Below are positions 1-8,098 of a stretch of 64,000 nt of DNA, one piece after another. The stretch is from an uncultured Flavobacteriales bacterium (GTDB lineage Bacteria; Bacteroidota; Bacteroidia; Flavobacteriales_F; PHOS-HE28): contig CALMPI010000009.1 in the NCBI GenBank assembly GCA_937872175.1, positions 62,001 to 126,000 of the forward strand, read 5' to 3'. Each line of letters opens with the position of its first letter. Positions within the stretch are counted from its first letter, which is position 1. Position numbers and translations under genes: made by a program. Under the pieces are notes generated by a model. It worked only from the letters and a program-made list of their open reading frames with translations. It was not told the origin of the DNA and did no database searches.

Positions 1-414
1 GTCTTTCACGCCTTCAACCAGATCAAGGCCTCGGGCGGCATGAAGCTCTTCCGCAGCCACCGGCCCGACTACAAGGACGGCGAGCAGCTGCGCGATTTCG
101 TGTACGTGAAGGATGTGTGCGCGGTGTGCCGCTTTCTGATGGAGGACCGGCGGCACAGCGGGCTGTACAACCTGGGCAGCGGCACCGCGCGCACCTTTCT
201 GGACCTGGCGCGGGCCACCTTCCGGGCCATGGGTCGGGAGGAGCACATCACCTTCATCGACACGCCCGCCGACATTCGCGACCGCTACCAGTACTTCACC
301 GAAGCGCGGATGGGCAAGCTGGTGCGGGCCGGATTTGCCCAGCCCTTCACCACGCTGGAGGACGGCATCGCGGACTACGTGGGCAACTACCTGGTGCCCG
401 GGAAGTACAGCTGA
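1..414 (+). CDS. hldD: ADP-L-glycero-D-manno-heptose 6-epimerase, C-terminal part
   Basis: The gene enters from the left edge, so only the last 137 codons are present. The visible part contains the family signature LRDFVYVKDV near the substrate-binding face of extended-SDR epimerases, then YNLGSGTARTFLDLA and the terminal DGIADYVGNYL segment typical of HldD/RfaD. Known role of the family: epimerising ADP-D-glycero-mannoheptose to the L-glycero form for the lipopolysaccharide inner core, in the cytoplasm. The NAD(P)-binding Rossmann N-terminus lies outside the window. The next gene runs convergently only 8 bp away. A related nucleotide-sugar epimerase is the alternative, but the C-terminal motifs favour HldD. 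Confidence 0.85.
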   Translation, partial: VFHAFNQIKASGGMKLFRSHRPDYKDGEQLRDFVYVKDVCAVCRFLMEDRRHSGLYNLGSGTARTFLDLARATFRAMGREEHITFIDTPADIRDRYQYFTEARMGKLVRAGFAQPFTTLEDGIADYVGNYLVPGKYS

Positions 415-422
415 AGCGGCCC

Positions 423-782
423 TCAGGCCGGAACCGGCTCGTTGACGTGCTCACGCAGCTCCAGGAGGGCACGGCGCACCACGAGCAGCCGCTCGCGCAC
501 CTCGGCGAAGCGGTCGGGTGCCTCCTCGGCGGCGCGCAGCTTCTCCTTGGCCCCGTTGAGGGTGAAGCCCTGCTCCTTCACCAGGTGGTGGATGCGCCGC
601 AGCTGGTCGATGTCCTTATGGGTATAGAGGCGGTCGCCCTTGCCGTTGCGGCGGGGGCGCAGCGTGCCGAACTCCTTCTCCCAGTAACGGATCAGCGAGG
701 TGTTCACCCCCAGTTCCACGGCCACCTCACCGATGGTCCAATACAGCTTCCCGATCGTTCGCTCCTTGTACGGCATGATCAT
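423..782 (-). CDS. MerR family transcriptional regulator
   Basis: A 119-residue protein with a winged-helix HTH near the N-terminus (TIGEVAVELGVNTSLIRYWE), followed by the MerR wing with RRNGKGDRLYTHKDI and a short helical tail. It lacks a metal- or ligand-binding C-terminal domain, as in the small MerR proteins common in Bacteroidota. The chosen ATG at 782 overlaps the stop of the upstream peptidase gene as TGATG, which implies translational coupling. An ATG two codons further in, giving MPYKERT, is the alternative start. The target genes are unknown. Coupling to a cell-wall peptidase suggests envelope-linked control, but that is inference. Confidence 0.85.
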   Translation of the reverse strand: MIMPYKERTIGKLYWTIGEVAVELGVNTSLIRYWEKEFGTLRPRRNGKGDRLYTHKDIDQLRRIHHLVKEQGFTLNGAKEKLRAAEEAPDRFAEVRERLLVVRRALLELREHVNEPVPA

Positions 783-1753
783 CAATCCAGCGATTGCCCC
801 GCGTTGCGTGAGATCTCCAGCACGCGGGCGTATTCCTCCGGCGTCAGGTCGTTGAAGAAGTAGTTGGCGGGGTCCACCGGCGCGCCGCCCTTGTGCACCT
901 CGTAGTGCAGGTGGGGACCGGCGCTGAGGCCGGTGTTGCCCACCAGGCCGATGGGGTCGCCGCGCTTCACCTGCTGGCCGGGCCGCACCTTCAGGGTGCT
1001 CAGGTGCCCGTAGAGCGTCTTGTAATCGAAGCCGTGGTCGATCACCACGTGGATGCCGTAGCCGTTGGTGGCGTAGTCGGCGAACTCCACCCGGCCATCG
1101 CCGGTGGCGTAGATCTCCGTGCCCACCGGTGCGGTGAAGTCCATGCCGGCGTGGAACTTGGCGATCTTGTGGATGGGGTGCAGCCGTTCCCCGAAGCCGC
1201 TGCTGATCATGGTGAGGTCGCGGTTGCTGATGGGCTGCACGGCGGGGATGCTGGCGAGCAGCTCCTTCTTGCGGAGGGCCAGGGAGGCCACCTCGTCCAG
1301 GCTCTCGCTCTGCACGATCAGCTGGCGGGTGAGGGCGTCCAGCCGCTTTCGGGTGCCCACCACCACCTCGCTGCCCGCGAAGCCCGCCAGGTCGCGGTAG
1401 CGGTTCACCCCGCCGCTGCCGGCCCGGCGCATGCTCTCCGGAAGGGGGTCGGCCTCGAAGATCACCCGGTAGATGTTGTCGTCCCGCCGCCGCACATCGC
1501 GCAGCACCTCCTCCACCTCGCTCAGCTGGCGGTTCAACAGCTCGTACTGGGTCAGCAGCTGCTGGTTCTCCCGCTTCAACAGGGATTCCTTGGGGCTGTC
1601 CACGAACTGGTACACCAGAAAGATGCCCAGGAACCCCACCAGCAGACCGGGGGTGAGCGCAAGGAACACCCGGCGCACCTTCTGCCAGGCCGTCAGCCGG
1701 ATGCGCTCGAAGTTGAGCGTCTGCGGGTTGAACCGGTACTTGTGCTCGGGCAT
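782..1753 (-). CDS. M23 family metallopeptidase (LytM-type) with membrane anchor
   Basis: A 323-residue protein: a short cytoplasmic N-terminus, one hydrophobic segment at about residues 30-50 (LALTPGLLVGFLGIFLVYQF), a helical, probably coiled-coil stretch at about 60-130, and a C-terminal LytM domain. The zinc-site motifs are visible: HAGMDFTAPVGTEIYA (first His and Asp), then GPHLHYEVHKGG with the HxH pair. The family cleaves peptidoglycan cross-links or acts as an amidase activator. The start at 1753 is chosen because the hydrophobic segment then follows a basic N-terminus. An in-frame extension upstream has no signal. It is transcribed divergently from alaS, with a TATTTTCA box 8 bp before the ATG on its own strand. 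Confidence 0.9.
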   Translation of the reverse strand: MPEHKYRFNPQTLNFERIRLTAWQKVRRVFLALTPGLLVGFLGIFLVYQFVDSPKESLLKRENQQLLTQYELLNRQLSEVEEVLRDVRRRDDNIYRVIFEADPLPESMRRAGSGGVNRYRDLAGFAGSEVVVGTRKRLDALTRQLIVQSESLDEVASLALRKKELLASIPAVQPISNRDLTMISSGFGERLHPIHKIAKFHAGMDFTAPVGTEIYATGDGRVEFADYATNGYGIHVVIDHGFDYKTLYGHLSTLKVRPGQQVKRGDPIGLVGNTGLSAGPHLHYEVHKGGAPVDPANYFFNDLTPEEYARVLEISRNAGQSLD

Positions 1754-1814
1754 GGGGGGCGTGAAAATACACAGGATGGCGTGGACACGGGTCCGACCTG
1801 TCCGGCCCAAGTGC

Positions 1815-1822
1815 GACCTTTG
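1815..1822 (+). promoter_or_regulatory. Probable -7 promoter element of alaS
   Basis: GACCTTTG differs from the Bacteroidota consensus TAnnTTTG only at its first base and lies 19 bp before the alaS ATG. The same GACCTTYG variant precedes ribF and pirin in this window. No clear -33 TTG was identified. Confidence 0.5.
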
Positions 1823-1841
1823 CGGCCGCTTTCGCCCCGCC

Positions 1842-4448
1842 ATGCTCACCAGCCAGCAGATCCGCCAGAAGTTCCTCGACCATTTCGCCCGGCGCGGTCA
1901 CCAGATCGTGCCCAGCGCGCCCATGGTCGTGAAGGATGACCCGACGTTGATGTTCACCAACGCGGGCATGAACCAGTTCAAGGACCTCTTCCTGGGCAAC
2001 CGCGAAGCGAAGCACAAACGCATCGCCGACACGCAGAAGTGCCTGCGCGTCTCCGGCAAGCACAACGACCTGGAGGAGGTGGGCATCGACACCTACCACC
2101 ACACGATGTTCGAGATGCTCGGCAACTGGAGCTTCGGCGACTACTTCAAGAAGGAGGCGATCCAGTGGGCGTGGGAGCTGCTGGTGGACGAGTACAAGAT
2201 CAACACGGCCGACATCTACGTCACCTACTTCGGCGGCGATTCGACCGATGGTCTGCCTGCCGATGAGGAGACCCGCGAGCTCTGGAAGCAGTACCTGCCG
2301 GAGGAGCGCATCCTGCCCTTCAGCCGCAAGGACAACTTCTGGGAGATGGGCGACACCGGTCCCTGCGGGCCGTGCACCGAGATCCACGTGGACGTGCGCA
2401 CCGCGGAGGAGAAGGCGCAGAAGCTCGGCCGGGACTTGGTGAACAACGACCACCCGCAGGTGATCGAGATCTGGAACAACGTGTTCATGCAGTTCGAGCG
2501 CAAGGCCGACGGCTCGCTCGTGGAGCTGCCCGCGCAGCATGTGGACACCGGCATGGGCTTCGAGCGCCTGTGCATGGTGCTGCAAGGCAAGCGCAGCAAC
2601 TACGACACCGACGTGTTCCAGCCGTTGATCCAGGCGATCGCGAAGCGCTGCGGCAGGGAGTACGGCAAGGAGGAGAAGGCCGACATCGCGATGCGGGTCT
2701 GCGCCGACCACCTCCGCGCCATCAGCTTCGCCATTGCCGACGGCCAGCTGCCCAGCAACACCGGCGCGGGCTACGTGATCCGCCGCATCCTGCGCCGGGC
2801 CGTGCGTTACGGCTACAGCTTCCTCGGCTTTAACGAGCCCTTCATGCACACGCTGGTGGCCACGCTCGCGAAGGAGATGGGCGACCAGTTCCCCGAACTG
2901 CGCAAGCAGCAACAGCTCATTGAGAGCGTGATGCAAGAGGAGGAGAAGGCCTTCCTGCGCACCTTGGAGCAAGGCACGAAGCGTTTGGAGCAAGCCCTCG
3001 CCGAGTCGAAGGGAACGCTTGCTGGTGACCGCGCCTTCGAGCTCTTCGACACCTACGGTTTCCCCATCGACCTCACGCAGCTGATGGCGCGCGAGCAGAA
3101 GATGGACGTGGACATGAAGGGCTTCGAGGCCGAACTGCAGAAGCAGAAGGAACGCAGCCGCGCCGCCACGGCCGTCACCACCGGGGATTGGGTGGAGCTC
3201 GGGAAGGGCGAGACCGCGTTCATCGGCTACGATGAGCTGAGCACCGAGGCCCGCATCCTGCGCTACCGCAAGGTGAGCGGTAAGGGCGGTGACCAGTTCC
3301 AGCTCGTGCTCGATCGCACGCCGTTCTATGCCGAAGGCGGCGGCCAGGTGGGCGACCAGGGCTGGCTGATCCAGGGCGCGGACCAGGTGGAGGTGAACGA
3401 CACCAAGCGCGAGAACCAGCTCATCGTACACTTCACCAAAGAGCTGCCGAAGGATGTGAGCAAGCCGCTCACCGCGCAGGTGAGCACCCAACGCCGCGGC
3501 CTCACCGCACGCAACCACACGGCCACGCACCTGTTGCACCACGCCCTGCGCAAGCACCTGGGCACGCACGTGGAGCAGAAAGGCTCGCTCGTGGCACCCG
3601 ACCGCCTGCGCTTCGACATCAGCCACTTCGCCAAGGTGACGCCCGAGGAACTGGCCACCATCGAACGCGAGGTGAACGCCATGATCACCGACGACATCGT
3701 GTTCGAGGACAAGCGCAACGTGCCCATCGCCGAGGCGAAGGCCATGGGCGCCATGGCGCTCTTCGGCGAGAAGTACGGCGACAACGTGCGCGTGGTGAAG
3801 TTCGGCCCCAGCATCGAGCTCTGCGGCGGTACGCACGTGCCGCGCACCGGCGTCATCGGCCCCTTCCGCATCGTGAGCGAGAGCGCGCTGGCCGCCGGCA
3901 TCCGCCGCATCGAGGCCATCACCAGCGTGGAGGCCGAACGCATGATCAACGAGAAGCTCGCGAAGCTGGAGGCCATCGGCGCGCTGCTGAAGAACCCCGC
4001 GGACATCGTGGCGGCCGTGCAGAAGCTGGTGGATCAGAGCAGTGCCCAGGGCAAGGAGCTGGAAAAGCTCGCCAAGGAGAAGGTGAAGGGGCTGGCCGCG
4101 AGCCTGCCCGCCCAGGCGAAGGCCAGTGGCAGGGGCGGCCGCCTGCTCGTACTGCAGCTCGACCTCGAGGCGCAGGGCCTGAAGGACCTCGGCCTGCAGC
4201 TCCGCGACCAGAACGCCGACCTGGCCTTCGTGGCCGGCTCGGTGGTGGACGGCAAGCCCCAGCTGGTGGTGGCCCTCGGCAAGGCCTTCATGGAAACCAG
4301 CGGCCTGAAGGCCGTGGACATCATCAAGCGGATCGGGCCCGAGATCAAAGGCGGCGGTGGCGGCCAGCCCGACCTGGCCACGGCCGGCGGCAAGGAGCCC
4401 GGTGGCATGCCGAACGCACTGAAGAAGGCGGCGGAACTGCTGGGATGA
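1842..4448 (+). CDS. alaS: Alanine-tRNA ligase
   Basis: An 868-residue protein, the usual length for bacterial AlaRS. The class II catalytic core begins at MLTSQQIRQKFLDHFARRGH and includes PTLMFTNAGMNQFKD and GDTGPCGPCTEI. The editing domain shows HTATHLLHHAL and the metal-binding CGGTHV motif. The C-terminal C-Ala region ends with the glycine-rich GGGGGQPDLATAGG. It charges tRNA-Ala and deacylates Ser- and Gly-tRNA-Ala in the cytoplasm. The ATG at 1842 matches the conserved N-terminus. The open frame extends about 120 codons further upstream, antisense to the M23 gene, but that extension is not protein-like. A large antisense open frame over this gene is a high-GC artefact. Confidence 0.98.
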   Translation: MLTSQQIRQKFLDHFARRGHQIVPSAPMVVKDDPTLMFTNAGMNQFKDLFLGNREAKHKRIADTQKCLRVSGKHNDLEEVGIDTYHHTMFEMLGNWSFGDYFKKEAIQWAWELLVDEYKINTADIYVTYFGGDSTDGLPADEETRELWKQYLPEERILPFSRKDNFWEMGDTGPCGPCTEIHVDVRTAEEKAQKLGRDLVNNDHPQVIEIWNNVFMQFERKADGSLVELPAQHVDTGMGFERLCMVLQGKRSNYDTDVFQPLIQAIAKRCGREYGKEEKADIAMRVCADHLRAISFAIADGQLPSNTGAGYVIRRILRRAVRYGYSFLGFNEPFMHTLVATLAKEMGDQFPELRKQQQLIESVMQEEEKAFLRTLEQGTKRLEQALAESKGTLAGDRAFELFDTYGFPIDLTQLMAREQKMDVDMKGFEAELQKQKERSRAATAVTTGDWVELGKGETAFIGYDELSTEARILRYRKVSGKGGDQFQLVLDRTPFYAEGGGQVGDQGWLIQGADQVEVNDTKRENQLIVHFTKELPKDVSKPLTAQVSTQRRGLTARNHTATHLLHHALRKHLGTHVEQKGSLVAPDRLRFDISHFAKVTPEELATIEREVNAMITDDIVFEDKRNVPIAEAKAMGAMALFGEKYGDNVRVVKFGPSIELCGGTHVPRTGVIGPFRIVSESALAAGIRRIEAITSVEAERMINEKLAKLEAIGALLKNPADIVAAVQKLVDQSSAQGKELEKLAKEKVKGLAASLPAQAKASGRGGRLLVLQLDLEAQGLKDLGLQLRDQNADLAFVAGSVVDGKPQLVVALGKAFMETSGLKAVDIIKRIGPEIKGGGGGQPDLATAGGKEPGGMPNALKKAAELLG

Positions 4449-4463
4449 GTGCAGGAAGTCCCT

Positions 4464-4483
4464 GGATCACCGTTCCGTGATCC
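4464..4483. terminator. Short hairpin after alaS
   Basis: Perfect 7-bp inverted repeat GGATCAC / GTGATCC with a 6-nt loop, 15 bp after the alaS stop. There is no T-tract, so a role in termination is only possible. Confidence 0.35.
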
Positions 4484-4512
4484 GGGCTCAGGCGGCGATG
4501 CCGCCACGTCCT

Positions 4513-4547
4513 TCGCAAGGCCGCCGGGCCTGTCCCACGCCTTGCGA
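4513..4547. terminator. Hairpin between convergent genes
   Basis: Perfect 9-bp inverted repeat TCGCAAGGC / GCCTTGCGA separated by 17 nt. It lies between the end of alaS and the end of the convergent DUF5684 gene, so it could end transcription in both directions. No poly-T follows. Confidence 0.45.
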
Positions 4548-4553
4548 CCCGCC

Positions 4554-5009
4554 TTAGGCGAGGCTAGGCCGTGGCCCGAGAGGGCGGCTGGGGGCGGGGG
4601 CGGGTCGGCCGTAGACCGGGCCCATGTAGCGGGTCTCGTAGCTCAGGCCCAGGTTCAGGATGTACAGGCCGTTGAGCAGGATCACCAGCACATGGTCCAG
4701 GAAGGAGCTCTTGCCAAAGCTCTCGGCCACCTCGATCCACACCTTGGGCAGCAGGTAGAACTGCCCGTAAATGGGGATGAAGAAGAGCCACAGGTGGTTG
4801 GCCGGCCGGCCCACGATCTTCAGGAACACGATGAAGTTCCAGATGGGCACGATGGCGGCGTAGCCCGGCTGGCCCGCCTTCTCATACAGCTTCCATTGGG
4901 CCACCAAGGCGATGATGCCGAAGAAGACGAGCACATAGTACATGGTGTCGCCCATGCTGGCGTAGAGCGCATCATGCACGCTCATGAAGGCATTGGTGAT
5001 CGGTTCCAT
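4554..5009 (-). CDS. DUF5684 domain membrane protein
   Basis: A 151-residue membrane protein with about four hydrophobic segments: YYVLVFFGIIALVA near residue 30, IVPIWNFIVFLKIVG near 60, WLFFIPIYGQFYLLP near 80, and VLVILLNGLYILNLGL near 120. The KAGQPGYAAIVPIWN motif matches the DUF5684 family, whose function is not known and which is sometimes misannotated as signal peptidase I. There is no Ser-Lys catalytic dyad, so peptidase activity is not supported. The tail is Pro/Arg-rich. It is convergent with alaS and stands alone. Confidence 0.8.
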   Translation of the reverse strand: MEPITNAFMSVHDALYASMGDTMYYVLVFFGIIALVAQWKLYEKAGQPGYAAIVPIWNFIVFLKIVGRPANHLWLFFIPIYGQFYLLPKVWIEVAESFGKSSFLDHVLVILLNGLYILNLGLSYETRYMGPVYGRPAPAPSRPLGPRPSLA

Positions 5010-5287
5010 GACGATCGGTTATTGCGGTTTAGCGCCTTCTTCCGAGGCAGGTTCGGAGGTAAGACGGTTCCTGCGCGGGGAGGTTGCCTCTGCAACGATA
5101 GCCCGGAAGGGCAGGGGGGTGGCATTCGACGAAAGGGGGACTATCAACGGCCGGCGGTGCATTCCGGGGGTGCTGCTGCTGGAGGAACGATGGCGGGCGG
5201 GTGATCCGTACCCGGGCCGGACCCCGGACGGGCAACGGCCGGGACAAGCGGGGGAACGGCCCAACGGCGGCGGAAGCACCAGGAGCG
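5010..5287. other. Intergenic stretch without a recognisable gene
   Basis: About 280 bp between the DUF5684 start and the hairpin after the response regulator. Open frames here give Pro/Arg/Ser-rich peptides with no domain or credible start. No promoter matching TAnnTTTG was found. Confidence 0.5.
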
Positions 5288-5308
5288 TGGTCCGCAGGCC
5301 CCGGACCA
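5288..5308 (-). terminator. Hairpin after the response regulator gene
   Basis: TGGTCCG / CGGACCA, a 7-bp stem with a 7-nt loop, just past the stop codon of the minus-strand response regulator. No T-run follows. Confidence 0.4.
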
Positions 5309-5313
5309 ACCGT

Positions 5314-6489
<1,176 letters not shown>

Positions 6490-6646
6490 GGGAGGGTGAT
6501 GCGGGCGTGAAGTTGCGGACTTGAGGGGGAACCGGCGCGCAGGCCTGCAACGATGGTGCCGGAACAGGGCGGTGGCAACCGGCCACGATCCGCTCGTCTA
6601 CAGGGAAGCTGTCCGGACGGTCCGGGCGGCGAACGTTCGAAATGCC

Positions 6647-8098
6647 ATGAACCTGCGGTACGCGTTCCTTCTGCTCTTCGGCTCGGTCATCAGCCCCATG
6701 GCCCACGCCCAATGCGAGATCACCTGGGCCCATCTCAGCACCTTCTGTGGGGCGGACGGAACCGCCAAACTGGTCGGCGCGGTGCACTGGACCGGGGTGA
6801 GCTCTCCAACTTCGATCATCATCACGGGCAACGATCTGCTCATCCAGCTGGGTGGCTTCGCTGTATCGCCGGTATACATCGACGATCACCTGATCGGGAA
6901 TACAGCCGACCTCACCGGAGCCACCGTCACGATAACGGATGGAGGCTCCTGCTTCGATGTCGCTCCCATGCAGAACCTGGGGACCTACACGGCCATCGCC
7001 AGTGCCCTCGGCATGTTCACGCATACCCTCACGGCCACCAACTGCGCCCTCGGCGAGTTCACCGCCACGTTCACGGACAACACGTTGCACGAGGCGAACT
7101 TCTTCAACGAACCGCTCACCGGCTACACCTATGTGCTGCGCAAGGACGGTGCGGTCCTCACCAGCGGCAGCCTCGCCTCGGTGCTGCAGTCCAACCCCGC
7201 CCGGCTGGTGTTCAGCGGGCTCACCTACGGGCAGTACGATCTGGAGCTGGACCTCTCCACGGGGAGCGGGCAGACGGTTCAATATTGCCCGGCGGATCCG
7301 GTGTACAGCTTCTGTGTGCCCAAGGCCAACGACTGCCAGACGAACGTGAAGGTCAAGGTGGCGCTGGCCTCGGTGCTGGGCAGCGGTGGCCTGATGAGCG
7401 ATGGACTGCGTGCGGCCGGGCTGCTGCCCCTGGCCGAACCCTACTCGGCGCTGGGCTACACCTACGTGGGCGCGGCCCCGGGGCTGACCACGGCGGCTCC
7501 GCTACTGGCCGTCACCGGCAACGACGCCATCGTGGACTGGGTGGTGCTGGAGCTGCGCACCCCTGCGCCGCCGCACACCGTGGTCGCCTCGCGCCCGGCG
7601 CTCCTCCAGCGGGACGGCGATGTGGTGGACCTGGATGGCGACCCCTACGTGAGCTTCCCGGTGGTCGCCGGCTTTTACAAGATCGCGGTGCGGCATCGCA
7701 ACCACCTGGGCTGCATGTCCTCCGCCAGCTACGGCCTGGACCCCAGTCCCTGCCGCGGACCGAACCTCATGTTGCCCGCCACGGGCACGTACGGGACCAA
7801 CGCGCGCAGGCAGTTGACCGTGCCCGGTGTGACCGGGAGCTTGATGGGCCTCTGGCCCGGCGAGGCCACGGGCGATGGCGTGGTGAAGTACACCGGCGGC
7901 GGCAACGACCGCGACGCCATCCTCACTGCCATTGGCGGCGGCACGCCCACCAACGCGGTGAACAACGTGTACGACCGCCGCGACGTGAACCTCGACGGGA
8001 GCATCAAGTACACCGGATCGAGCAACGACCGCGATGTGGTCCTGCAGGCCATCGGGGGTTCGGTGCCGACGGCAACGCGGACCGAACAACTGCCATGA
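6647..8098 (+). CDS. Secreted protein A: SprB-like head with shared QLP C-terminal module
   Basis: A 483-residue protein with a signal peptide (about residues 1-22, ending AHAQ). The head (23-233) resembles SprB/Ig-like surface repeats with paired cysteines. Residues 234-483 form the C-terminal module shared with seven other proteins in this window. Its landmarks are LMSDGLRAAGLLPLAEPY, AIVDWVVLELR, ALLQRDGDVVDLDG, IAVRHRNHLG and two loops of the form DxxxxGxxKYxGxxNDRDxIL, ending in EQLP. It is the first gene of a six-gene chain; its stop overlaps the next ATG as ATGA. The ATG at 6647 is chosen because the signal peptide begins there. Function is unknown. Secretion and calcium binding are inferred. 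Confidence 0.85.
   Translation: MNLRYAFLLLFGSVISPMAHAQCEITWAHLSTFCGADGTAKLVGAVHWTGVSSPTSIIITGNDLLIQLGGFAVSPVYIDDHLIGNTADLTGATVTITDGGSCFDVAPMQNLGTYTAIASALGMFTHTLTATNCALGEFTATFTDNTLHEANFFNEPLTGYTYVLRKDGAVLTSGSLASVLQSNPARLVFSGLTYGQYDLELDLSTGSGQTVQYCPADPVYSFCVPKANDCQTNVKVKVALASVLGSGGLMSDGLRAAGLLPLAEPYSALGYTYVGAAPGLTTAAPLLAVTGNDAIVDWVVLELRTPAPPHTVVASRPALLQRDGDVVDLDGDPYVSFPVVAGFYKIAVRHRNHLGCMSSASYGLDPSPCRGPNLMLPATGTYGTNARRQLTVPGVTGSLMGLWPGEATGDGVVKYTGGGNDRDAILTAIGGGTPTNAVNNVYDRRDVNLDGSIKYTGSSNDRDVVLQAIGGSVPTATRTEQLP

Noticed and set aside
423-3836. A 1137-codon open frame on the minus strand across alaS and the M23 gene
   Set aside because: Only its last ~119 codons are a real gene (MerR regulator). 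The rest is antisense to alaS with low-complexity His/Leu/Val/Ala sequence, an effect of high third-position GC.
4554-5009. Signal peptidase I
   Set aside because: The hydrophobic pattern resembles proteins often misnamed this way, but no catalytic Ser/Lys motifs are present; DUF5684 fits better.
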